From contig OY829326.1 of the NCBI GenBank assembly GCA_963691655.1, positions 148,756,998 through 148,820,997 of the forward strand: a stretch of DNA of 64,000 nucleotides, read 5' to 3'. Below, in pieces: positions 35,912 to 47,290 of this stretch (positions within the stretch are counted from its first letter, which is position 1; each line of letters opens with the position of its first letter). The position numbers and the translations under genes were made by a program. The notes below the pieces were generated by a model that did no database searches, was not told the origin of the DNA, and saw only the letters and a list, made by a program, of their open reading frames with translations. This DNA comes from Toxonevra muliebris (Eukaryota; Arthropoda; Insecta; Diptera; Pallopteridae).

Positions 35912-38900
35912 GGCGGGGAGACGGACGTTACATTAAAACTCAGCGCTAACCACACAGTTAGGTTAGGTATTCGCATCGTTTCGCATCGTACTCAGCGATT
36001 ATTAATTGATTACATTTTTACGCACTCGTGCAGGTCTCTAGTTTGCATTGCCATTGAAAGTTAGAGTAAAATCTCCAGAAGGCATAGATTTAATTTTATT
36101 TGGGTTGATACATCCATCGTTTCAGTGAAAGACCTCGTTTCTCTGATAGAGCCTTATTAAAACATTGCCCAGCGCTATCAGAAAGAGGAGCGGGGTTACT
36201 GGTTGACCCTACTTGATACCGATTCCACACTTAATAGCCTGTGAAACTTAGGTACTAAAACTTACGTTTTGTCAATTTCATGGCATTGCATTGTAGTCGG
36301 CATGAAAAGCCTGGCGTTTTGACTTTTAATTCTTAACCATAATATCAAAATCTATTGAAAATAGCTCTAAAGAACCGGTGAACATGAAATTTTTGTTTTT
36401 ACCCGACTGAACACTAGGTGATGAATTATAGAATATTTCTTAACATATATGAATGAAAAGTCTAATGCTTTGGGTTTGAGTTTCAACACAAACTAGTTTT
36501 TCAAGAAGCTCTTTACATCATTATCAATTGAATCTAAAGTTCAAAATTAGCATTTGTCTGCCGCAAGCTCGAATCGTCTACGATTTCATTCTTTCAAGTT
36601 ATACTTACATGCATGATTTTACATTGAAGTGGCAGTACTTAACCCTCATTTGCGGAGCTTAAGAAACATACAACGTCGTTCATAAAATATAAGGTTCTAA
36701 GCTTCTAACAACCATTAAAACCAAATCCCTATGGGTTTGTTAGAAAAAGGTTCTTTGATACTCAAATTTTTGAGTAAGATGCATTTAAATCATAAGTTTC
36801 ATTGCAACATGAATTTGATGACACACTTTCATCAATATTAAAAAATATTTCCTCAAGAGATGCCAACAATTTAAACCAATACACCTAAATTTCTTTCAAC
36901 TGAAACTTTAAGTAATCAATTTTCATGTAAAAAAAAAACCTTGAAAAACTCAAACAGCAAACAAAAAAAAGGCTTATCCACAAATAAGCTTAATACAGAG
37001 TAGAGTTACTCCAAGTTCCTTTTCTTCTACTTTTGAGCACTCAAAGAGGAAACAATTCAAAGCAAGAAAAAACAAACGAAAAAAAAAACAGAAACAGAGA
37101 ACACAATTACGTATGCCAAACACGAGCCAAAACTTAAAAACCCTTGATAAGCCTAATGGCATAGCATCATTGCCTAGGCTCATTCCTCCCCAGACCACCG
37201 CTGCGTGCTCCTTCAACCAACCGCCTACATCATCAACGCTGTGTGTCACACAAGCGTGTAGCTTTTCGCTTACTTTTTTTTCTGTTGTTTTTTGTCAACA
37301 ACTAAAAATGTCATTGAGGGATAAAATCACGTACGAAACATTTCCGCCATATTCTTATTGTCAATGATGCCGCTGCGCTTGGGTTCGACTATTGCCTGAA
37401 TGCCTACTCTGTCACTATCTATGCTCTAATACTGCCAAGGATCATGATGCTCTGCTTACTTGCCTGCCTGCTGACTAGATGATGTTGACGACAATGACTA
37501 TGATGATGATGCTACTGATGACTCTGACAGATAAAAAGGATAACGAAGTGTTAGCGACAGTTTTTGAATTGAAATGAAATTGAAAATTATCATTCGTTGA
37601 TAAAGTTATAAAAAAAAAAAATGTATAGCGAAATAGAAAAGAAAATCGAATGCGAATACGAATTTAAATTCAAATGCGAATCTGAATTATTGAAGCAGAA
37701 GAGAGAGAGAAAATTAAATCAATGGTGCATAGTTTTAGGCGCAAATGCATAACTCTTATTTAATAGAATTATTTTACTTTTAGATTAACTTTGATGGAAA
37801 TTTTAAAATATGCTTGAGGTAAATAATATTTAAATCCTTTTTACTAAAAAATGTATAACCTCAAAATTGTTGTTGTTGCTATTTGCAATTTCCTCTTTTT
37901 TAATCGATTTAAGCGCGTTTCTGTTGCAGACACCAAAATTAACATGACAATGCCACAAGTTTTTTACCATTTCTGCTGCTTTGCTTTTCTTCTTACCTCT
38001 TCTTCTTCCACTTCTTTTCATTTTATACATACATACATGCAATCCGCTATCATTAGCAAATCAACAAAATATTGTAGATTTTCATTTCGATTGCTTGCGT
38101 GGCAAGTTGTTGCTGGCGACGATGCTGTTGCTGCTTTTAGTTGCTTGTATATCAGTTTTTAAGCCAGCCATATTGGCTTAATAAATACGCTCATGTAGAC
38201 AGAGCTTTTCTTCTTATTTCTCCCAATTTTGCATATGCTTGAATTGTATTGAAAAAAAATAAATAAATTCAAAATGAAAAAGGAAAATGTGGAAAATACA
38301 AGTAAACGTTTTTTCCAAGCTGCTTCAGTTGAAAATTTTTTCCTTTTTTTTTCTTTTTTGCTATTGTGTTTGTTTTTGTTTGACTCTAATAACATTGCTT
38401 TAAAATTTTTTTCTTCTTTTTTGCATATCGAGTGAATCTGAAGTATTCTTTTTTTATCCCATCTGTATCTACGTTTACCTTGTTGCTTGCTTTTGTAAAG
38501 TTTTGAAAGCCTCTTTCTATTGAAGTTATTTTCATGCTTTAAGCTGATTTACCCAATAATATCCAACCTCTATCTCCTTTTGCTTTACTATTTTTCATTG
38601 ATTGTTTGCATATCCAATTTGTTAATTGATTTTGAATTTTTTCCTTTTTCTCTTTTCATTTTTAATCTAAATCGCATGGAAAAATGAGAACTATTTGCTT
38701 TAGGGATATTTGCAATGAAAGTATTCGGGGCATGATGTTGTTGCTGTGAAGTTTGTGTTGTTGTTTTTTGTATGCAATACATTCAGTTAGCTTTATTTAT
38801 ATGTTTAATAAATATTTGAACTTTTCATGAGCTAATTTTGATGTAACTAGAAGTTCTTCCTTTAAAATAAATAACAAATTATGAGTAAAAATACTTCATT

Positions 38901-39044
38901 AAAAATAAAACGAGATTTTAGTTACACGAAGCGATGAAGAAAAGTTTGCTAAGTTTATTAGAAAAACTAAATGTGAAATTGTATTTCATATCTTTGAATT
39001 TCATACTTTTTATGTTGCCTACATGCGTACTTAATTAATTGACG
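35912..39044. other. Non-coding region, some GC-richer patches
   Basis: No convincing exon. 37100-37560 is GC-richer and has a GAT/GATGAT patch at 37470-37520; its short open frames show no domain. 36120-36240 on the minus strand reads GQPVTPLLFLIALGNVL, vaguely like a reverse-transcriptase motif, but a stop and lack of neighbours leave it unassigned. Triplet GTT/CTG patches occur at 37860-38140 and 38730-38770. Confidence 0.4.
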
Positions 39045-39235
39045 CTATAACCGATGATAGATCTTGGCCGCCTTACTAAAAAAATCGACTTAGTTATACG
39101 CGCATTAGTGCCAGCTTGTAAGGCCAAATTCAGTCAAGTCCTTCTGTACTTGGTATTTATTTCAATAAGATATTGAGTCGCCCTTTTCTGCGCTTTCCAC
39201 CACCAACAATCCTTCCATTCACTCAACATGACCAA

Positions 39236-39895
39236 ATAAGAAACACATCAACTGCAAAGTTTAGAACAATCTGCAAGCAACGCGCCAACACAAAAGGAAT
39301 TATAATCGCTGAATGGCAGAGTCGCTGGAATAAGCAAAAAATGAGAGATGGACACAAAGACTCATTCCAAACCGTACTGACTGGCTGACCAGAACACATG
39401 GCGAGGTGAACTTTTACCTATCATAGTTGCTCAGCGGACACGATTGCTTCAAGGCGCACTGACATAGATTCGGCCACGTAAATAATTGTACTTGTGATCA
39501 TTGCGGACCAGACTGCATAGAAGATACAAAGCATGTGTTCTTTGAATGCACACATTTTACGCCATTAAGAGCCACGCTAAACAGTGGTGTTAGTAACACT
39601 AATAAGCCAGAAGGAATCGCAAATCACATGCTCAAATCTAAGGAAATATGGAATGCTATAAGCAAAATTGCCACATGGGTTATGGTGGAGCTCAGAAGAC
39701 TCGACTAGGAAAAGCGTTCAGATGAAAGAAGTGGGGCTTAAAGCCTTTTCCCCAAGCGACGTAATACTTAACGGTAATCCCGAGGAGATGAATAAACTAG
39801 ATGAAGGTTGTTTTTGGTCGTTTGGAATCCGACATAAGAACAGGAGTTCTGCGCTACCTATGTAAGGTTTCCACCTTCCAACTCAAAAAAAAAAA
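39236..39895 (+). mobile_element. 5'-truncated R1-type LINE nested in the RTE remnant
   Basis: A perfect 15-bp target duplication ACTCAACATGACCAA flanks the insert (39221-39235 and 39896-39910), and the 3' end is a poly-A run (39885-39895). The coding part holds IIIAEWQSRW, then after a frameshift RWTQRLIPNRTDWL, THGEVNFYLS, LSGHDCFKAH, and a zinc-knuckle-like CDHCGPDCIEDTKHVFFEC (C-x2-C…H-x4-C), stop at 39706-39708. This is the C-terminal end of an R1-clade ORF2. About 180 bp of 3' untranslated DNA follow. Two in-frame stops and one frameshift show it is dead. Insertion into the RTE copy shows it is the younger of the two. Confidence 0.9.
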
Positions 39896-40059
39896 ACTCA
39901 ACATGACCAAGCCAGTAAAACCGCTGCAAAGAGTTAATACAGATCATACGTCTTCCACATATACTGAACCCTAGAATTTGCGAAGCATTTTCCTCTCGAA
40001 TGGTCCCAAACAGACTCGTGTTTTTGGTAGTCATCATCTACGTCTCAGCGCGTTGAGGT

Positions 40060-40511
40060 CAGTGACAATGACATTAATATTAGCTGTTTTTTATGCGCCT
40101 ACTAGTTTAACATGTGCGAATAAGGAAACCAAGTTGTCAAGTCTCTTCTTCGTTATATTTTTATTCACAATGAAACTGCTCAGCTGCAAGAGGTGAAGCA
40201 TTTTAATGGATCCCAGTCATTGCGGTTAATCGTGGACATTGTTTCTAGTTTTTATTTAACAATAATTTTAACTTATTTTCACCGGCAGCCATTTCGAATC
40301 TTTTCCTTTTTTGTTTTTTTTTATTTTTTTGCAAACTGTCATGCTTCTCCTATCACTATTAGCAGTTTACAATAGCATTTGATGCAGCTTAACTACTTGT
40401 TAAGTATAAATAACAGCTTTAATTATGCGAGTTATCTCTGTGACTTTGTTGTTGTTTCCCCATACAATTATCGAAGCTAGTTATACATAACTAGAATCAA
40501 ATGGCGAATAA
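40060..40511. other. Unassigned DNA between RTE pieces
   Basis: The RTE region expected between the YADD box and FERKML is missing here and replaced by T-rich sequence with no recognised feature. It may be a deletion with filler or a further insertion. Confidence 0.35.
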
Positions 40512-41041
40512 AACGCAGCTATTATCAGAGTATGCAAGCTGCATGGCGCTCTTATAAAAAGGTAGTGCCGAAGGTATCGATCTTTGCAGCTTGAACTATT
40601 TTCTCCAACACAAAATTGAATAAGTCGCACGATACCTTATCTGAAACATCTTTTGGTATTAAAAGGGCGTGATAAGGTTGTTTCCAATTTGCACTGCTCT
40701 GATGGTATCGGTCAGTGCCATATTGCAAAGTTTAATGGGCTTCTCAGGGATGCCAACACAAAACATTGAGGCGTGCAAGTGATCCTCAATCGTGCTGTTG
40801 AATGCGGCTTTATACTTTTTATAATCGACGATTAGATGCTGGGTCTCGATCTCTTTTTCACGGCGTCTTAAGAAAACTTATTCCACGATAGATGGCGCAG
40901 ATTGAGGGATCGCTTTTCTTGTGGATTAAGCAAAGCACGCTGGGGTTTCAATTACTGAGAATACTTTGATCCCATCACGTTCTACATAAAAGCTCGTGCA
41001 TGTGTTTTGTAAGCTCTTCGTTTCAGGTCTTAAGCAACTCA

Positions 41042-41951
41042 GCAGAGAGGCCGAAAATTTTCCATATTTTTTTTTATTAATGAAGAATGAAGCGATTTTT
41101 TCCCCCCCAAGTCTGAAATAAAATAAAATTAAATAATACTCAAATGCAGCGTAGGTCAAAGCTTACAGGGTTTTAAAGTTTTGGTTAAGAACTAAATACT
41201 ATGTAATTTTCAGTTTCGCACTTCGTTTTTGAAATTCACAAACTTCAAGTACCGTTATTTTTTATAAAGAGTAGGCGGAACCAACCAATCGTAGGTTTAT
41301 TTTCTTTTGAAAGATGTGTTCTTGATGGCTGAGAAACATTAGCTGCTTACATTCAACCGTATGGATACTAGAGCCCGCTAAAAATCACAAAAAGTCAGAA
41401 AAATATACATGTTTTCAGCCTGGTGTTATTAATCGTAGGTATTAAATTTGTGGATTTAAATTAAATTTACAAAAACTTATATTTTTTAACTTTAGAACGC
41501 CATCTCAAATGTGAAGATATCTTTAACCAAACCAATTTCACAGTTAAAAAAGGAAAACATTAAAATTACACTTTTACAATTTTCTTGCAAAGTTTGAGCA
41601 AGATCTGAAATAGAGCAGCAACGAAGTTTTTATTTTTCAGACGATTTCATATGGTATTATGGATTTCATTAGCTATTTTTTATAATTTAAGGAATATTAA
41701 TAAAAGCTTTTTTTGCCATTAATTTCAACTTTTTTAGAAAATTCTAAACTTGTGGGAGACCTAAATTTTTTTCAGTTGGACCATTTTTTTTTTTTGTTGT
41801 ATATGTGGGTCTAAGAGGAACTTTTTATCGGCTTGAAATTTTGAATTTCCCAAAAAAAAATTTCAATTCACAGTTGGTATGCATATGTGTTTTCCATTTT
41901 TTTTTTGGATTCTGTATCTGTATGTATTTACTTACCAAACCATCATCGACA
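41042..41951. other. AT-rich non-coding spacer
   Basis: Nothing recognised. The open frame upstream of the LINE at 41805-41951 is read-through into flanking DNA, because the LINE's target duplication ends at 41951. Confidence 0.5.
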
Positions 41952-42668
41952 TTCCAAGCTGAAATTCATGCAATTAGCACATGTGTGGATAGACAGTACA
42001 AACGGCAAGATATCGCTATCATGTCGGACAGCCAAGCAGCCATTCGAGCATTATGCTCCTTTGAGATCACCTCTAAGTTGGTGTGGGACTGTTTGAGCAA
42101 GCTCAATCAACTGGGCAATAACAACAAAGTCGCTCTATGTTGGGTCCCTGGACGCGCAGGAATTGAGGGTAATGAGCAGGCAGACGAGCTTGCAAGAAAG
42201 GGGGCAGCAACCACTTTCGTGGGACCTGAACCCTTCTGTGGAATAGGAGATAGCGTAATCAGGGAATTACTCAGGCAAGAAGAGAGGAACAAGAGGCAAG
42301 AACTCTTTACCAATCTTACGGGACTGAGGCAATCCAAAGCGCTTTTAGGTAATTATAATAAGAGTAGATACGCATTCTGCATTGGTCTCAACAAAAACAG
42401 TTTGCGCATATTAGCTGGTATTCTGACTGGGCATTGCGGGCTCAGAGAACACCTTTGCAAGATAGGGGTTGAGCAAAGCTCAATTTGTAGGTTTTGTAAT
42501 GAGGAAGACGAATCATCAGAACATATTTTAGCTCAATGTGGAGCACTGATCCACAAAAGAAGGAAATGTCTGGGCATGCACGAAGTGCCCAGTACAGAAC
42601 TAGCATCCATAGCTCCGGGCTCAATACTCAAATTTTTGAGGGAGACTGGACTGGATGAGGTACTCTAG
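41952..42668 (+). pseudogene. C-terminal ORF2 of the LOA-like LINE: RNase H and cysteine motif
   Basis: The frame is open for 238 codons. RNase H motifs are FQAEIHAIS (catalytic Glu), IMSDSQAAIRAL (catalytic Asp), and WVPGRAGIEGNEQADELARKG, where the usual His of VPGH is Arg. Then come GPEPFCGIGDSV, LLGNYNKSR, NSLRILAGILTGHCGLREHL and a CRFCNEEDESSEHILAQC cysteine/histidine motif, ending GSILKFLRETGLDEVL. The enzyme part would remove RNA from RNA:DNA hybrids. The first catalytic strand, the reverse transcriptase and the endonuclease are lost by 5' truncation, so it cannot function alone. Clade assignment (LOA against R1/I) is tentative. Confidence 0.88.
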
Positions 42669-42766
42669 GCAGATTAGACTAGATAGAAAGAGGGACGTAC
42701 AATAGATCTTATAGGTCGCGGTACAACGACAGAAACCTCTATAATAATACAATACAATACAATACA
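41952..42766 (+). mobile_element. 5'-truncated LOA-like LINE copy
   Basis: The insertion is bounded by a 10-bp duplication ATCATCGACA (41942-41951 and 42767-42776). It starts exactly at the RNase H codons FQAEI and ends in an AATAC pentanucleotide tail (42741-42766). The 3' untranslated part after the stop at 42666-42668 is about 75 bp plus tail. A related copy is at 45581-46214 on the minus strand. Simple-repeat tails in place of poly-A occur in LOA, I and R1 relatives. Confidence 0.85.
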
Positions 42767-42776
42767 ATCATCGACA

Positions 42777-45064
42777 AATTATCGCAAGCGACACAAAGTA
42801 AGTTTTAGAAAGGTTTTTGCTTTTCTTTTTATTTGGTGCTATATGAGAAATTCAAAATTCCCAACCGATTTTCTTCAGGATCGCCAACAGTGTACATGAA
42901 TAAGTTTGCGGAAAGGTGTTCCTGGTGCTAAAGTTAAATTTATGATTAAAAAGAACTGTCTTCGGAGAAGTATCGCTTACGTTTCGCGATCTTATATTTG
43001 TGCCATTTATTTATTTTTTTTTTTAATTAATCTCATGCATCTAAGTTCATGTCTGGTTCTCAAAATTACATATCAAAAATGAAGAAATGTGTTTTTGGTC
43101 ATATTCAACAACCTATAGAACCTAAAACAGATTTTGTAAACATTTACACTTTCATACTTGTAGGTTATTATTGTCATACCATATTTTGAGGAGCATATTT
43201 GCATTTATAGACCTTAACTTAACTAAAGAATACTATCCCAGATAACCACAAATTTTTTTTTTTTTTTTTTGATATAGTGCAGTTTCACTTATTTTCTAAA
43301 ACAACTTCACTTGCACTTATTTTAGTTATCTGCAAACAAATATTTTTCTATATAAGAGCAAGACTTATTACTTATTTAACTTCAGTAAATAAGCAAGTAT
43401 CACAAGCATCAACTCTAACAACAAAAAACCAATCAAAAAATAAACACAGTCATTCACTTTCATTGTATAAGTTACATATATATGTTGAGTACTTAATCCT
43501 TTTGCATTAGTGCGTTTGTATGTATGTGTGACCCTTTCAATAACCTTTCACTTCCAATTTCTTTCGAAAGAGGTCACTTTATTTGTTTCTGTGTTAACCA
43601 CAAATGGAAAACGCAAACGCACAACATATATAAAAAGTAGAAAGGACGAAGTACGGGTTAAGTAATACACTTTGTCATGTCAACCCAAATTTCATATACA
43701 TACATACACACAGTACAGTACAACACAGCAAAAATTTGTTTGTCTAGTAATCAAAATTTAAAGCGCAACACTATATAAACGATAAGACAAACACTTAAGT
43801 TATTTACACTCAAAGAAAATAAACAAAATAATATTACATTGTAAATGTTGGTAAGAAAATTTCTCATAGTTAGTAATTTTCAATTTTGTTGAATTTGCAT
43901 TTTTCTTTTTTTTTGGTTCCTTAGTATCGTATCAAATTTAACTCACTGTCTCTCAAACGAACGAATGAACGAACACTCAAACCACAACTTCCTTTGTACC
44001 CACATATACAAGTAAACATATTATTTCAACCCTATCAAGAGGTGGTTTTTTTAAATTAGAAACCTCTTTACTTGAGCTTTTCATACATACACACATACAT
44101 ATATGCCCCTATACATGTATAGGAATTACTATGGATACCAATCAAATTCAAATTCCTTGGCACACTTACTACTACATGCATAAACACATACAAACATACG
44201 TACACAAGAGTGCGGCTGCCAAAGGGCACTTGAGTTTGTATGTATGTAGTTGAAGTGAAGAGTCTTTGGTGTGTATGTGTGTGTGTGTGTGTGTCTATTT
44301 GAAAGTGATATTAGCATTTGAACTTTATACTGTTATCATTGTATTAATGTTTGTGTGTGTGTAAGTGTAATCGACACTTGTTCAAGTGGTAAATATTTAT
44401 ATACAAGTATATACATATATTTATTTATTTACATTGTCAAAAAAAAAAAACGAATTGTATCTGCCAGAGGGTATTTTTCGGTTGCTTTAGGCAGAAGGGG
44501 AAGTTTTATAAGTAAGTGTTGTTTATTTTCAATTTAATTTTTTTTTTTTTTGTTTTTTGCTTTCCAAAACAAATTTTTCTTTAAGAAGTTTGTTTTTACA
44601 TTGTTTTTATGTGGTATTGGAACAAGAACACAAAAATTATGAAATTTTGCGGTTAAGCAATTTTCAGTTTTCCCAAAAGTTTTTATGATTACCCTACATT
44701 CAGCGCAATGAGTTCATATAATTATGCTGCGGGTCATCTGCTACTGAGTGATACTGGTACGACATCGAATATTTTCTATAGAAGTCGAGCTATTAATGAT
44801 TTAGTTCGAATGCTGCTTCATCGATACATTTTAGCATTTGCTATGGATATTTTTTTGGGAAGAAATTTTACTATGAATAAAATTTACTCAAAGGTTCAAA
44901 AAGAAGTCTATTACAAATTTATTTAGAGATTTTGATGAAAATCTGAGGTAATGAAATACAAAAATTTGTTATGTTGTCTGTGGAGTTTTCAAGTTTTCTG
45001 TTGTCTTTCCCAAAGAAAAATCTAACATTTTCTCTCTAACGATCTGCATATACATTTTTGGAGA
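42777..45064. other. Non-coding region with microsatellites
   Basis: No credible exon. CATA/ACAC runs are at 43695-43720 and 44085-44105, a GT run at 44273-44294 and long T runs. Nothing else recognised. Confidence 0.45.
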
Positions 45065-47290
45065 CATTGAAATTGAGACGGCATTAGGAAATATAGTTTT
45101 AGAGAACCAGACCTTGGGGGCAATATCATAAAATTCCAAGTCTTAAAAGATTAGTCTTTAGAGTACCAGACTTATAAAGTTCAGACCTTAGAAAACCAAA
45201 TATTAGAAGACTGGATCTTGTAATCCTAGACCTTAGAAAAGCAACTTTTAGATGAGCATACCCTAGAATTAATCTTAAAAGTTCATATCTTAGAGAACCA
45301 GATGTTAGTTGACCAAAACTTAGGTGGCCAAGCCTTAGAAGGTCAAACCTTAGTGATCAATGCTTTAGAAAACCACGTTAAAAAAAGCAGACCTGATCTT
45401 TGTAGACGAAACCTTAGAAGACCAGACTTTAGAACACCAAGCTATAGAAAATCAGATCATAGAACATCAGTCCTTAAAAAGACTAGTCTTAAGAGAGCCA
45501 GACCTTGAAGGGTGTTACCCTAGAAAACCAAACCTTAGAAGATCATTTCATAGAATAACAGATCTCAAAAGATCAGACATTATTATTATTATTGGGGTAG
45601 CGCAGTGCGACCTTCATGGACTCATAGTATTTCCATAAGTCCAGCCTCCAGTAGAAATTTTAGTATGGATCCTAATTCTATGGAGTTAAGATTATCATCT
45701 GGTATTTGGTGGTCACCCAGATTTCATCTAGGAATATGCATAAGTGCGAGGCACTGTCCTAAGAAGTGCTTTGCAGATTCCTTATCTTCTCTGCAAAACC
45801 TACATGATTCATAAACTGTAATTCCCAGTTTTGTTAGGTGATAGTTCAACCTACAATGACCTGTTAGAATTCCTGCAATGATTCTAAGACTATTCTTTGA
45901 CAAATTCATACTTTCTTTGAAGCGTTTTAGGTTATAGGTTCCTAATAGTGCTTTCGAATGATCTAATCCTGGTCTATATTCCCAGTACGATTTCCTTTGA
46001 TTTTCTTCTTCTTTCTTAATTAGTATAGAGAGTGTTCCTTTACCTATTCCACAGAATGGTTCTGGACCTACGAAAGGAGTTGATGCTCCTTTCTTTGCTA
46101 GTGTATCCGCAGATTCATTCCCTTTAATCCCAATATGACCCAGAACCCAAAGGATCCAAACCCGATTATATAACCTAAGCGTATTTAGTTTATTAAGGCA
46201 CTGCATCACCATAGGATCAGACATAGGAATATCTAACCTAAGAAGACCAGGCCATAGAATACCAGATCTTAAGCGAACAGATTTTAGAAAACCAGACTTA
46301 AGCAGACCAGTACTTAGAAATCAAGTCCTTAGAATACCAAAACTTAAAAGACCTATCATTAGAAGATCAGACCATTGAAGACCAGAACTTAGAAGATCTA
46401 ACCTGAGAGTGTCTGACCTTGGAAGATTAGACCTTGGAAGACCAGACCAGACAAAAACTTGACAGCCTATATTCTAAAAGAGCAGAGTAGCAAATCTTAG
46501 ACAATTAGACCTTGTAAGACCAAAACCTAGAAACTCAAATCCAAAAAGAGCAGTACTTAAAACAATACATCTTAGCAGACCAATTCAAAGCCAGATCTTG
46601 GAAGACCAGATCTTGAAAGACCAGATCTTAGAAGACCAAAAGTTAGAAAACCAAACCTGACACCTTTGAAAACCAAACCTTAGATATTTGAAGGTCTGGC
46701 CTTAGAATGTCCGAACTTAAAAAAGTTGGTCGTAGAAGGCCAGACTTTAAAATACCATAACTCAAAAAGTCATATGCTAGAAGATTATATTTCTATGAGT
46801 ACCAGATAATAGACGATTAGACCTTGGAAGACCAAAACTTGGAAAAACCGTTCTCCAGAAGAGCTGACTTTAAAACACCACATTTTACAAAAGCTAATCA
46901 TAGAAAGACAGGTCTTAGAAGACAGAAATGTAGAACGCAAAAACTTAGAAGATCAGACCAGACCTTAGAAGACAAAATCTTAGACCTTAGAGGACCTAAC
47001 CTTTGAAAACCAAACGTTAGACTTTAGGATTTTTAGGTTTTGAAGAACAAATCTAAAAAAACCAATTCTTAAAAAACCAGACTTTAGTAAACCAGACCTT
47101 AGGAAATTAAAACTTGGAAGACCAGGCACTAGAGCACGCCCATAAAGACTAGTCCTTAGAAAACCGAATCTTAAAAGAATAGACTTTAAAAGACCAGATC
47201 TTATAGGATCAGACTACAGCAGAAGACCAACCACCTAAGACTAAACCTTTAAAGACTAGACTCGATCTTGGACTGCCTGATCTTGATACC
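45065..47290. repeat. Degenerate satellite with 15-bp period, split by a LINE
   Basis: Outside the LINE at 45581-46214, the DNA is a chain of diverged 15-bp units near ACCAGACCTTAGAAG (for example ACCAGACTTTAGAAC, ACCAAGCTATAGAAA, ATCAGATCATAGAAC in a row near 45418). About 100 units span 1.6 kb. Because 15 is a multiple of three, short open frames with arginine/lysine-rich repeats appear (45302-45508; 46824-47006); I treat these as by-products, not genes. Confidence 0.88.
45581..46214 (-). mobile_element. 5'-truncated LOA-like LINE inside the 15-bp satellite
   Basis: A 10-bp duplication GATCAGACAT flanks it (45571-45580 and 46215-46224). The 3' end, on the left, carries an AAT triplet tail. 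The coding part reads WVLGHIGIKGNESADTLAKK (RNase H with the catalytic His kept), GPEPFCGIGKGTL, NSLRIIAGILTGHCRLNYHL and CRFCREDKESAKHFLGQC, then after a frameshift near 45722 ends ELGSILKFLLEAGLMEIL, stop at 45622. It is clearly the same family as 41952-42766. The frame is otherwise open for about 160 codons. The satellite predates this insertion. Confidence 0.88.

Larger units (their letters stand above)
39045..41041 (-). pseudogene. RTE-type LINE remnant, interrupted by an R1-type LINE
   Basis: Reading down the minus strand from 41040: NEELTKHMHELLCRT, SVLCLIHKKSDPSICAIYRG (reverse-transcriptase entry motif), then LIVDYKKYKAAFNSTIEDHL, KPIKLCNMALTDTIRAVQIG, SCDLFNFVLEKIVQAAKI, and a decayed LAYSDN for the YADD box near 40525. 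After a gap (40030-40512) comes LGPFERKMLRK (near 40000), FYWLGHVE, and the extreme C terminus with KDLTEFGLTSWH and FFSKAAKIYHRL, stop at 39045. These are signatures of RTE-type ORFs. Many stops and frameshifts; endonuclease absent. The segment 39236-39895 is a foreign insertion. Confidence 0.85.

Noticed and set aside
36090..36260. Reverse-transcriptase motif (minus-strand GQPVTPLLFLIALGNVL)
   Set aside because: Single short motif with a stop just before it and no flanking RT blocks that I could find; left unassigned.
41805..41951. N-terminal extension of the LINE ORF
   Set aside because: The 10-bp target duplication ends at 41951, so this upstream part is flanking DNA that happens to stay open.
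45302..45508. Basic repeat-protein gene in the 15-bp satellite
   Set aside because: The open frame follows from a unit length divisible by three; neighbouring units quickly acquire stops and there is no start context or splice support.
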